From contig CAMEYM010000006.1 in assembly GCA_945947575.1 (NCBI GenBank), forward strand, positions 1 to 64,000: a stretch of DNA of 64,000 nt, written 5' to 3'. The notes below the pieces were generated by a model. The model was not told the DNA's origin. It made no database searches and was given only the letters and a program-made list of their open reading frames with translations. The translations under genes were made by a program, and so were the position numbers. Shown in pieces: positions 17,068-24,670 of the stretch (positions are counted from its first letter, which is position 1; every line of letters begins with the position of its first letter). Origin of the DNA: Rhizobium sp. Q54 (GTDB lineage Bacteria; Pseudomonadota; Alphaproteobacteria; UBA2966; CAIVPW01).

Positions 17068-17154
17068 ATGCCACGCGGCCCCCACGGTTCGGGGCCGGCA
17101 GCAGCACCAAGGCCCGCCAGCAGAGCGCCCGCGGGCTTTTGCTTTGCCCTGTGA
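17068..17154 (+). CDS. Possible leader peptide upstream of the ABC-F gene
   Basis: A 28-codon frame (begins MPRGPHGSGPAA, ends AGFCFAL) sits between the promoter and the ABC-F start, ending 31 bases before it. The 10-base palindrome gcccgcgggc occurs inside the frame and again just after its stop. The two copies can pair with each other, and either could fold alone. That layout suits ribosome-stalling attenuation known for some ABC-F genes. It is only a candidate; no family match is claimed. Confidence 0.3.
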   Translation: MPRGPHGSGPAAAPRPASRAPAGFCFAL

Positions 17155-17185
17155 CGCCGCCCGCGGGCTGATTGGGAACGCCGCC

Positions 17186-18793
17186 ATGCTGAGTATCGAC
17201 AACGTCACCGTCCGCATCGCTGGGCGCGAGATCCTCGCGGGCGCAACAGCCAACCTGCCGGTTGGACGCCGCGTCGGGCTGGTGGGGCGCAACGGCGCCG
17301 GCAAGTCGACGCTGCTAAAGGCGATCCTCGGCGAACTGCAGCCCGACGACGGCGAGCTGTCCTGGCCGCGCGACTGGAAGGTCGGCGCGGTCGCCCAGGA
17401 GGCGCCCGGCACTGCGGTCAGCCTGCTCGACACCGTGCTGGCCGCGGATCGCGAGCGCACTGACCTGCTCGCTGCCGCCGAGCACGAGACCGATCCGGAC
17501 GAGCTTGGCGAGATCTATACGCGCCTCGCCGCGATCGATGCCTACACCGCGCCGTCGCGCGCCGCCGCCATCCTTTCCGGTCTCGGCTTTTCGGCCGAGG
17601 AGCAGCTGCGTCCGTGCTCCGAGTTCTCAGGCGGCTGGCGCATGCGCGTCGCGCTCGCTGCCATCCTGTTCTCGAACCCGGATCTACTGCTGCTCGACGA
17701 GCCGACCAACTACCTCGATCTCGAGGGCGTGATGTGGCTGCAGGACTTCCTGCGCCGCTGCCGCGGCACTGTGCTGATCGTCAGCCACGACCGCGACCTG
17801 TTGAACACGGCGGCCGAGTTCATCCTGCATCTCGAGCACGGCAAGCTCACTTTATATACGGGCAACTACGACACCTTCGCGACGACGCGCGCGGCGCAGC
17901 GCGCCCTCGACACGGCCTTTGCCAAGAAGCAGGAAGCGGCGCGCGCCCATCTGCAGGCGTTCGTCGATCGTTTCAAGGCCAAAGCCTCGAAGGCGCGCCA
18001 GGCGCAGAGCCGCATGAAGATGCTCGCCAGGATGCAGACCATCGAGGTGCCGGTCGACGAGCACGTCGCGCCGATCCGCATTCCGGCGCCGCAAGAGTCG
18101 AGCCCGCCGCTGATCTCCATGCACCATGCGGCGGTGGGCTACGAGCCCGGCAAGCCGATCCTCAGCAACATGTCGGTGCGGCTCGATCCGGATGATCGCA
18201 TCGCCCTGCTGGGCAAGAACGGCAACGGCAAGTCGACCCTGGCGAAGCTCCTGGCCAACCGCCTGCCGCTGATGAGCGGCGAGATGACTCGCGCGCGCAA
18301 ACTGGTGCCGGGCTACTTCGCGCAGCATCAGCTCGATGAGCTCGACGGCTCGCTGACGCCGATCGAGACGCTGGCGCGGCTGCGTCCGCTGCTGACACAG
18401 GAGATGGTGCGCTCGCAGCTCGGTGGTTTCGGCTTTTCGGCGCACAAGGCGCTGACCAAGGTCGACAGCCTGTCGGGCGGCGAACGGGCGCGGCTCATGT
18501 TGGCGCTCGCGACGCTGGACAAGCCCAACATGCTGATCCTCGACGAGCCGACCAACCATCTCGACATCGACGCGCGCGCCGAACTCTTGAAGGCGCTCAA
18601 CGACTTCGAGGGCGCCGTCATCCTGGTCAGCCACGACCGGCGTCTACTCGAGGCGACGGCCGATCGCTTCCTGCTCGTCGCCGACGGCCGCGTCGAGCCA
18701 TTCGCGGGCGACCTCGACGAGTATCATCGCTTCCTGCTGTCGGGCGAGAACACGCCGACCCGCCGGCCGGCAGCGAAGGCGCGCGCGGCGTAG
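17186..18793 (+). CDS. ABC-F family ribosome-associated ATPase
   Basis: A 535-residue soluble protein with two ABC domains and no membrane segments. Walker A motifs are GRNGAGKST and GKNGNGKST, signatures FSGGWRMRVALA and LSGGERARLMLA, Walker B motifs LLLLDEPTNYLD and MLILDEPTNHLD. The linker (about residues 230-300) is rich in Lys/Arg/Ala, as in the interdomain P-site tRNA interaction region. ABC-F proteins act on stalled ribosomes; the C-terminal tail here is short, resembling the YheS branch more than Uup. The start (MLSIDNVTVRIAG) is the usual family N-terminus; an upstream TTG start is less likely. It may be regulated by the leader described above. Confidence 0.92.
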   Translation: MLSIDNVTVRIAGREILAGATANLPVGRRVGLVGRNGAGKSTLLKAILGELQPDDGELSWPRDWKVGAVAQEAPGTAVSLLDTVLAADRERTDLLAAAEHETDPDELGEIYTRLAAIDAYTAPSRAAAILSGLGFSAEEQLRPCSEFSGGWRMRVALAAILFSNPDLLLLDEPTNYLDLEGVMWLQDFLRRCRGTVLIVSHDRDLLNTAAEFILHLEHGKLTLYTGNYDTFATTRAAQRALDTAFAKKQEAARAHLQAFVDRFKAKASKARQAQSRMKMLARMQTIEVPVDEHVAPIRIPAPQESSPPLISMHHAAVGYEPGKPILSNMSVRLDPDDRIALLGKNGNGKSTLAKLLANRLPLMSGEMTRARKLVPGYFAQHQLDELDGSLTPIETLARLRPLLTQEMVRSQLGGFGFSAHKALTKVDSLSGGERARLMLALATLDKPNMLILDEPTNHLDIDARAELLKALNDFEGAVILVSHDRRLLEATADRFLLVADGRVEPFAGDLDEYHRFLLSGENTPTRRPAAKARAA

Positions 18794-18796
18794 GCC

Positions 18797-18988
18797 ATGC
18801 AGTTCCAGAAGGGCGACATGGTCGATCTCGCCGCCAGCGACGTGGAGAAGGCCTCCGGCCGTTTCGAGGTCCTGAGCGTCACCGGCGACCAGGTGAAGAT
18901 CCGCGACCGCGCGTCGAAGAAGATGGGCGTAGCGCCTGCCGCGGACCTTCGCCTCTACGTGCGGTTCGGCGGACCCGTCGCGTCCTAG
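18797..18988 (+). CDS. Small conserved-looking protein downstream of ABC-F
   Basis: A 63-residue protein whose ATG is three bases after the ABC-F stop, so probably translated by re-initiation. It begins FQKGDMVDLAASDVEKASGR and continues with alternating beta-type sequence (FEVLSVTGDQVKIRD), suggesting a small SH3- or KOW-like beta barrel. I do not recognise the family. Its 3' end overlaps the convergent gene by four bases. Confidence 0.6.
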   Translation: MQFQKGDMVDLAASDVEKASGRFEVLSVTGDQVKIRDRASKKMGVAPAADLRLYVRFGGPVAS

Positions 18989-19665
18989 CTCGTCCGGACC
19001 GCGGTCCAGATCACGTGCCGCGACCCGCCGCCCGTAGCGGCGCGCACGCGATGCTCTTCCGCCGCGAAGCCGACCTTGCGCAGGCGCGGCGCGAAGTTGG
19101 TGTTCGGTCCTGGCGACCACACCGCGAAGACGCCGCCAATGCGCAGCGCGGCGTGCGCCGCCCGCAACCCAGGCTCCTTGAATAGGTGATCCGTGGCGCC
19201 GTGCGGGCGATCCTCGGGACCGTCGTCCACGTCGAGAAGAATGGCGTCATAGGTCGAGCGCGCCGACGCGATCAGGTCGGCGACGTCTCCTTCGACGAGG
19301 TCTACCCGCGCATCCGTCAGCGCATGGCCGGATAGTCCGGCGAGCGGCCCGCGGTTCCAGGCGATCACGGCGGGCACCAACTCCGCGATCGTGAAGCGAG
19401 CCTGCGGCCCGAGCAGATCGAGCGCGGCGCGCAGCGTGTAGCCCATGCCCAATCCGGCAACGAGACAGCGCGGGGAGGGGCGCCCCGCGATCTTGGCGCA
19501 CGCCAGCGCCGCCAGCTGCTCCTCGGAGCTGTGCGCCCGGCTGTTCATGAGCTCGATATTGCCGAGCCGGATCGAGAAGTCGGCGCCGCGTTGCAGCAGC
19601 CGCATCTCTTCGCCGCTGCCGGGCACGCGCGTCGATTCGACGAGGGTCCAGGGGGTTACGCCCAT
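18985..19665 (-). CDS. Spermidine-synthase-like methyltransferase-fold protein
   Basis: A 226-residue protein with the Rossmann core of spermidine synthases and class I methyltransferases: CLVAGLGMGYTLRAALD (cofactor-binding loop), FTIAELVPAVIAWNRG (acidic strand-2 residue), ARVDLVEGDVADLI and YDAILLDVDDGPED. Aminopropyltransferases bind decarboxylated SAM. This short form lacks the N-terminal strand domain, so the substrate is uncertain. The start at 19665 lies downstream of a 30-base perfect palindrome (19704-19733) with GAGGGGA just before it; the ATG at 19719 falls inside the palindrome. It may be read from the upstream cytochrome gene. Confidence 0.75.
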   Translation of the reverse strand: MGVTPWTLVESTRVPGSGEEMRLLQRGADFSIRLGNIELMNSRAHSSEEQLAALACAKIAGRPSPRCLVAGLGMGYTLRAALDLLGPQARFTIAELVPAVIAWNRGPLAGLSGHALTDARVDLVEGDVADLIASARSTYDAILLDVDDGPEDRPHGATDHLFKEPGLRAAHAALRIGGVFAVWSPGPNTNFAPRLRKVGFAAEEHRVRAATGGGSRHVIWTAVRTS

Positions 19666-19703
19666 TCCCCTCAGTACCGCGAAGCGCCCGGAATGGAAAT
19701 GCG

Positions 19704-19733
19704 CGCTCCGCTGGGCCATGGCCCAGCGGAGCG
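19704..19733. terminator. Perfect 30-base palindrome after the cytochrome gene
   Basis: The two 15-base arms are exact reverse complements with no loop bases. It begins 10 bases after the cytochrome stop on the minus strand. There is no T-run, so it could be a factor-assisted terminator, an RNA-stability hairpin or a protein-binding site. Confidence 0.5.
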
Positions 19734-19743
19734 GCGCAGCGGC

Positions 19744-20139
19744 CTACTTGGCGGGAATGGTGCCCGGCGGGTCGACGACGAGAGCGGCGCCTGCCGGAAT
19801 GCCGTTGAGCTTCAGGATGTGCGCCATGATGACCACGTACGTGTCTTTCGCGAGCCCACCCGGATCGTCGTACGGCATGTTGCCCGAGATGAACTCGAAC
19901 AGTTGGATCGCCGGCTTGCCGCGCCACGCTTGGTCGAACTTGGCGCCGACCAGAGCCGGTCCTTGGCCGCCGGTGGCGCCGCCGCCGTGGCACTTGGAAC
20001 AGGCGCCGGCAAACTCCTGAGAGCCGCGCAGCGCCTGGTTATCCGTGTAGGTAACGTTCTGGGCCAGCGCCTCGCCTGCCGCGAAACTAGTCACCAGCAC
20101 CGTCGCCGCCAGCGCGCGGCTCATCCATCCGTTCGGCAT
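19744..20139 (-). CDS. Periplasmic c-type cytochrome, probable PQQ-dehydrogenase partner
   Basis: A 131-residue protein. The start at 20139 follows GGGGGGGTGAG and begins a signal peptide (SRALAATVLVTSFAAGEALA). One class I cytochrome c domain has CSKCH as the haem site, preceded by QEFAGA as is common in this class, and a Met in ISGNMPYDDPGGL as likely sixth ligand. PQQ alcohol dehydrogenases without a haem domain pass electrons to such cytochromes. This gene lies head to head with one (20456), separated by 316 bases, so the pair is a plausible redox unit. Confidence 0.85.
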   Translation of the reverse strand: MPNGWMSRALAATVLVTSFAAGEALAQNVTYTDNQALRGSQEFAGACSKCHGGGATGGQGPALVGAKFDQAWRGKPAIQLFEFISGNMPYDDPGGLAKDTYVVIMAHILKLNGIPAGAALVVDPPGTIPAK

Positions 20140-20238
20140 CTCACCCCCCCGTTGTGCGGCACCGGGGGTGCCGCGAGACCCAGAACCTAGACTCGCAGCC
20201 CGCCGCCGTCTCATCACCGCGTCTTGATGCGCCGGTTA

Positions 20239-20256
20239 TATCGATGTGTGTCGATA
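20239..20256. promoter_or_regulatory. Palindrome in the divergent cytochrome/PQQ intergenic region
   Basis: TATCGA-6-TCGATA forms an operator-like inverted repeat in the 316-base gap between the divergent genes. A second hairpin (acacg/cgtgt around an A-run) lies at about 20276-20298. No regulator can be named. Confidence 0.4.
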
Positions 20257-20455
20257 TTCCAGCGGCTGGTAGTGAAACACGCGAAAAAAACGTGTGTTGC
20301 TCCGAGTGGGACGCCTTCCCTACCATCCGCACGGGGGGACGGCTCAGTTCGACGTTCGGCGTGCTCGCTGGGAACCGCGACGGTGCTGTCTGCCTAGCTG
20401 CCGGGGGGAACTCCGGTGGACTCTCACAATCTGAGACCCGGGAGGCCTCATTACG

Positions 20456-22363
20456 ATGAATAGAACGTGGAATCTCACGACCTCCGCGCTGGCGTTCGCC
20501 GCCGTCGCGGGTGCGTCGGGCACCGCACTCGGCAATGCCGACGTGCTTGCCAAGTCGCGCGATGCGGCCAACGTCGTGATGCCGAGCATCACGTACAACG
20601 GCTGGAACTATTCGACCCTCGACCAGATCACGCCCGCCAACGTCAAGAACCTGGCGGTCGCCTGGACGATGCAGATCGGCATTCTCGATCAGCACGAAGC
20701 TTCGCCGCTGGTCATCGGCGACACGATGTACATCGCGTCCCCGAAGCCGAACTACGTCTACGCGCTCGACCTGACCAAGGACGGCGTCATCAAGTGGGAA
20801 TTCCGTCCCACCATGGACGTCGCTCTCGCGACGTCGCAGACCTGCTGCGGCGCGCAGACCCGTGGTCTGTATTACGCCGAAGGCAAGATCTTCTACTCGA
20901 CCCTCGACGGCCAGAACATCGGTCTGGACGCGAAGTCGGGCGAGCAGCTGTGGCGCACGGTTGGCACGGACATCACCCGCTATGAGGGCATGGCCGGCAA
21001 CAACATCGTCGCTGGCAAGCTGTTCATCGGCGGCAACGAAGGTGGTGAAGGCGGCGCCCGCGGTAAGGTGCAGGCCTACAACATCGACACCGGCCGTCAG
21101 CAGTGGGTCATGTACAACATGGGCCCGAACAACGAGGTCGGCATCGGCCCGAAGTTCAAGCCCTTCTACGCCGACGACAAGAAGCCCAACCCGGCGCTTG
21201 AGAGCTGGTTCGGTGATTCTTGGAAGCGCGGCGGTGGCACCAGCTGGGGCTACTTCACCTTCGATCCCGAGCTGAACATGTTCTACTACGCGACCGGCAA
21301 CTGCGGTCCGTGGAACCCGGACTATCGCCGCGAGTGGGGCAAGTTCGATCTTGACGCCAACGGCGGCCTCGCCGACTGGCGCTCGAACTACTGCGCTTCG
21401 CAGATGGCCCGTGACGCCACCACCGGCGAGTTGATCTGGGCGTACAACTACACGCCGCAGGATCATTGGGACATCGACGAGCCGCTGATCACGCCGCTGC
21501 TGGAACTCGGTGGCAAGAAGATCGCCATCAAGGCCGCCCGCAACGGCCTGTTCTACCAGTTCGATCGCGTGACCGGCGAGATCCTGAACGACCCGTTCAT
21601 GCACACCTACCAGGACATGTTCAAGAAGGACGCCCAGGGCAAGTGGGTCAACCGCACCACGGGCCGTCCGAACTACAACATCAACGTCGCCTACTGGTCG
21701 GACCTTGCCGACCAGCAGAAGTACCTGCCCAACCGGGCGGGCACTCAGTTCCCCTCCACCTTTGCCGGCTACACGGGCACCGAGAATTGCTACTACCCCG
21801 GCACCAACGCCCGTAACTGGGACAACGACGCGTACTCGCCGAAGACCGGGATGCTGTACTTCTCCAACAGCCTCAACGGTGGTTGCCAGCGCATGATCAA
21901 GGGCGACTACGTTCCGGGCCAGGGTTACACCCTGCGCACGTCGCTCAACCTGCCGGGCGGTCTGCCCAACAAGCTGGTTGACGGCACCAACACCCCGAAC
22001 GAAAGCCAGTTCGTCGCCATCGACGTTGCTGGCAACAAGACGGCATGGACCCGCAATTTCCGCTACTCGAACCAGGTTCCGGTCATGGCCACCGCCACCG
22101 ACCTCCTGTTCAGCTGCGGCAATGACTCGGGTGTGTTCCGCGCGATGGACGCCAAGACCGGCAACGATCTGTGGACGTTCAAGTGGGGTTCCCGCTGCCG
22201 TCAGTCGCCGATCACCTACTCGTTCGGTGGGAAGCAGTTCGTCGCCGTGATCGCGTCCTCTGCCTCGGCCAACACGGCCGTTGCGGCGAATGCGGCCCCG
22301 GATGACGCGAACCGCTATCGCCGTTCGGGCTCGACCCTGTACGTCTTCAAGCTGCCCGGCTAA
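20456..22363 (+). CDS. PQQ-dependent alcohol dehydrogenase, lanthanide-type residues
   Basis: A 635-residue periplasmic quinoprotein with signal peptide (about 1-26). The methanol-dehydrogenase-type propeller includes the vicinal disulfide Cys130-Cys131 (TCCGAQTRG), the metal-ligand Glu in GGEGGARGKV (about E198), Asn282 in YATGNCGPWN, the catalytic Asp339, and Asp341 in HWDIDEP. The last pair matches the DxD signature of lanthanide-dependent XoxF and PedH enzymes, which oxidise alcohols using PQQ and a rare-earth ion. The overall sequence (ITYNGWNYSTLDQITPANVK) is not close to classical XoxF, so the substrate is open. There is no haem domain; the divergent cytochrome is the likely acceptor. 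GGGAGG precedes the ATG. Confidence 0.9.
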   Translation: MNRTWNLTTSALAFAAVAGASGTALGNADVLAKSRDAANVVMPSITYNGWNYSTLDQITPANVKNLAVAWTMQIGILDQHEASPLVIGDTMYIASPKPNYVYALDLTKDGVIKWEFRPTMDVALATSQTCCGAQTRGLYYAEGKIFYSTLDGQNIGLDAKSGEQLWRTVGTDITRYEGMAGNNIVAGKLFIGGNEGGEGGARGKVQAYNIDTGRQQWVMYNMGPNNEVGIGPKFKPFYADDKKPNPALESWFGDSWKRGGGTSWGYFTFDPELNMFYYATGNCGPWNPDYRREWGKFDLDANGGLADWRSNYCASQMARDATTGELIWAYNYTPQDHWDIDEPLITPLLELGGKKIAIKAARNGLFYQFDRVTGEILNDPFMHTYQDMFKKDAQGKWVNRTTGRPNYNINVAYWSDLADQQKYLPNRAGTQFPSTFAGYTGTENCYYPGTNARNWDNDAYSPKTGMLYFSNSLNGGCQRMIKGDYVPGQGYTLRTSLNLPGGLPNKLVDGTNTPNESQFVAIDVAGNKTAWTRNFRYSNQVPVMATATDLLFSCGNDSGVFRAMDAKTGNDLWTFKWGSRCRQSPITYSFGGKQFVAVIASSASANTAVAANAAPDDANRYRRSGSTLYVFKLPG

Positions 22364-22422
22364 GCAGCTCTGACGACAAGCCGCGCCCGTCGGTTCCACT
22401 GCGGGCTAGGCGCTAAATAAGG

Positions 22423-22457
22423 ATGGGGGAAGGCGGTGCCTTCCCCCATTTCTTTTT
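22423..22457 (+). terminator. Rho-independent terminator of the second PQQ gene
   Basis: A perfect 12-base stem (atgggggaaggc paired with gccttcccccat) with a three-base loop is followed by ttctttttg, 60 bases after the stop. Confidence 0.92.
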
Positions 22458-22479
22458 GGTCCGCCGTATGCTGGCTTCG

Positions 22480-22821
22480 ATGAGCGAAGCCCGTCTCCGA
22501 ACCGAGCTGTGGGTGCAGGCGCAGATTCGCATTTGCGACCTGGCGGTCCTGCCGATCGTCGTGCGCCGCCGCGGCGATCCCGACGCCGGCGCTGTATTGC
22601 TGCGCCTGTGGCGCGACCGGGATCTGTCCTTACTGCTCAAACGCACCACCACTGCCGGCGGCGGCCTGGGCTGGATGGTGGTCGGCGGCAAGGCGGAAGT
22701 GGATGCACCCGTAGCTGACGCCTACGTCGCGCGCGAAATTTCCCGCGACGACGATCTGTGGGTGGTCGAGATCGAGGATCCGCGCGGCCAATATCAGACC
22801 GACGGGCCCATGGTGACTTAG
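22480..22821 (+). CDS. DUF1491-family protein
   Basis: A 113-residue cytoplasmic protein with the layout of DUF1491, a small family found mainly in Alphaproteobacteria: RLRTELWVQAQIRICD at the start, VRRRGDPDAGAVLLRLW in the middle, and REISRDDDLWVVEIEDPRGQ at the end. Its function is not established. The ATG at 22480 gives the usual family N-terminus; 22468 is an alternative. It begins shortly after a strong terminator, so it needs its own promoter or read-through. The next gene is 83 bases away on the same strand. Confidence 0.75.
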   Translation: MSEARLRTELWVQAQIRICDLAVLPIVVRRRGDPDAGAVLLRLWRDRDLSLLLKRTTTAGGGLGWMVVGGKAEVDAPVADAYVAREISRDDDLWVVEIEDPRGQYQTDGPMVT

Positions 22822-22904
22822 TTGGTCTTGCCACCGCCGGCCGGGCCTCTTAGGAAGGCTGGGCGCGCGGGTAGGGTGGCGTAGGGACAGGAAGAGTCCA
22901 TTCC

Positions 22905-23999
22905 ATGAAAGTGACCATCGTCGGGGCAGGCTCGGCGGGGCTGGGAACGGCCATTGCGGTGCGCAGCGTCTTCAAGGACGCCGAGGTGACGATTCTCGAG
23001 CGCGCCAAGGAAAGCGAGGCGCCTGGTCTCGGCGTCGCGCTGCTGCCGTACGCGATCCAGATGATCAACGTGCAGGGCTTTCCCGCCTACAAGGACAGCT
23101 TCGTGCCGATCAGCCGAGTCATCGACGTGTTCGCCGGCCCGACCAAGACCGGCGAGGTGCTGCGCGACACGCGCGTCCAGGACGTCGTCTACTCGGGCGT
23201 CAAGCGCGCGACCCTGCTCACCTTCCTCCGCGAAGCGGCCCACCGGTCGGGCGCGCGCATCGAGTACGAAGTGGACATCGGCGAGGAGCGCGTGCGCCGC
23301 GAGCAGGAGTCGGTCGACCTGCTGGTCGGCGCGGACGGCGCCGGCAGCGTCGTGCGCGGGGTGTTCGCCGACAAATTCAGTCCGCGCGGCCGTGACGCCA
23401 AGTCGCGCTTCGCGTGGCTCGAGCTCACGGGCGCGCCGCTCGACCGGTTCGTGTTCGGGTATATGTACGTCGGTGCGCGCGGCCTGATTCGCGTCACGGC
23501 GTACCCGTACGGCCGCCAGCAGGCGACGGCGATCGTCACGCACAGCATGGGCTGGGAGAAGCACCTCGACGAGCCGGAAATGCTGGACGCCGAGGGCTAC
23601 ATTTCCGACCACGGCATGGCGGAATTGAATGAGGTGTTTGCCGTGGGCCTGGCCGGCCGCCGACTCACCGGCAAGTCGCGCTGGCGGCGCTTCAAGGCGA
23701 CCCACTGCGAGCACGCGGCGTTCGACAACGTCGCCTTGGTCGGCGATGCCTACGCGACGCTGCACTACGAGACGGGCTGGGGCACCTCGGTCGCCATCCA
23801 GGAATCGAGCATCCTCGGTCACGCTTTGGCGCGCGGCAAAGGCCTGCGAGACAGCCTCGATACCTACGACACCAAGTGCACGGCCTTGTCGCACGGTGCG
23901 GTGAAGGCCACCGCCAAGGCAGTGCGCGAGATCGACGGCCAGAGCGCCAAGTTCTTCCAGATGGGCGCCGCCAAGTTCCTCAAGCTCGGCACGGCATAG
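22905..23999 (+). CDS. FAD-dependent aromatic-type monooxygenase
   Basis: A 364-residue flavoprotein of the class A hydroxylase fold: N-terminal dinucleotide-binding VTIVGAGSAGLGTAIAV, the DG motif in VDLLVGADGAGSVVRGVF (about residues 135-155), and the second FAD motif NVALVGDAYATLHYETGWG (about 275-295). The N-terminal pattern ...ERAKESEAPGLGVALLP is like VioD and salicylyl/anthraniloyl-CoA hydroxylase N-domains, suggesting hydroxylation of an aromatic or CoA-linked substrate with NAD(P)H and O2. The active-site motif commonly GDAAH is GDAYA here. It heads a same-strand gene run into the pentose-phosphate genes, but no metabolic link is evident. Confidence 0.8.
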   Translation: MKVTIVGAGSAGLGTAIAVRSVFKDAEVTILERAKESEAPGLGVALLPYAIQMINVQGFPAYKDSFVPISRVIDVFAGPTKTGEVLRDTRVQDVVYSGVKRATLLTFLREAAHRSGARIEYEVDIGEERVRREQESVDLLVGADGAGSVVRGVFADKFSPRGRDAKSRFAWLELTGAPLDRFVFGYMYVGARGLIRVTAYPYGRQQATAIVTHSMGWEKHLDEPEMLDAEGYISDHGMAELNEVFAVGLAGRRLTGKSRWRRFKATHCEHAAFDNVALVGDAYATLHYETGWGTSVAIQESSILGHALARGKGLRDSLDTYDTKCTALSHGAVKATAKAVREIDGQSAKFFQMGAAKFLKLGTA

Positions 24000-24007
24000 C
24001 CGGCGGC

Positions 24008-24670
24008 GTGGGTCGTCAACTGACGGGTTCCCTGATTGATGCGGCGGAGCAGCGCACCCGCGCTGTGCTACGCACGGCGCGCGCCGCTGCAGACCCCATG
24101 CCTCCATTCGTGGAGTTGATGGACACGATTGCCGCTCTGCTCGACGACGCACGCGCCGCGGCGCCACCGCACCAACGCGATCTGTACAGCCGCATCGAAT
24201 GCCGCAAGGGCTGCACGGCGTGCTGCTACATCCCGCTCGCTGTTACGGCGGTGGAGGCGATCGCGGCGACGGCCATGCTCCTGCGAGACGAGGCCGCCGT
24301 TGCGCGTATCCGGACGGCGCGCGCGCAGCCGAATGGCGCCGAGCGGTGGCGGCGCCGCATTCCCTGCATGCTTCTGCACGACGGCGCGTGCGCCATCTAC
24401 GCGCAGCGGCCGCTGCCGTGCCGTGCTTACGTGTCGCTCAGCGCCGTACGCTGTGACGAGGCGCTGGCGTCTGGCGACAGCGGCGAGCTGCTCGCCGTAC
24501 CGACCCTCGACCTTCCGCACGAGCACGCAACCGAACTGCGCGCCGGCATCCGAGCCGCGTGTTCGGCGGAAGGACTGCAGGATGCCCATGTAGAACTCGG
24601 GTCGTGGGGCTGGCCAATCTTCAGTAACGCAATCGCTATCGCACATCGGAACGAGGGGGCTACGGCATGA
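24008..24670 (+). CDS. YkgJ-family cysteine-cluster protein
   Basis: A 220-residue protein with the UPF0153/YkgJ cysteine pattern: CRKGCTACC at about residues 62-70, PCMLLHDGACAIYAQRPLPCRAY at about 118-140, then VRC. These cysteines are predicted to hold a metal or Fe-S centre; the function is unknown. The start is a GTG eight bases after the upstream stop; ATG at 24098 would shorten the N-terminal helix by 30 residues. The stop overlaps the tal-pgi start (ATGA), so translation is coupled to the pentose-phosphate operon. Confidence 0.75.
   Translation: MGRQLTGSLIDAAEQRTRAVLRTARAAADPMPPFVELMDTIAALLDDARAAAPPHQRDLYSRIECRKGCTACCYIPLAVTAVEAIAATAMLLRDEAAVARIRTARAQPNGAERWRRRIPCMLLHDGACAIYAQRPLPCRAYVSLSAVRCDEALASGDSGELLAVPTLDLPHEHATELRAGIRAACSAEGLQDAHVELGSWGWPIFSNAIAIAHRNEGATA

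Noticed and set aside
20141..22399. 752-residue minus-strand frame
   Set aside because: Shadow of the second PQQ gene; low-complexity Arg/Val/Ala composition and no domain.
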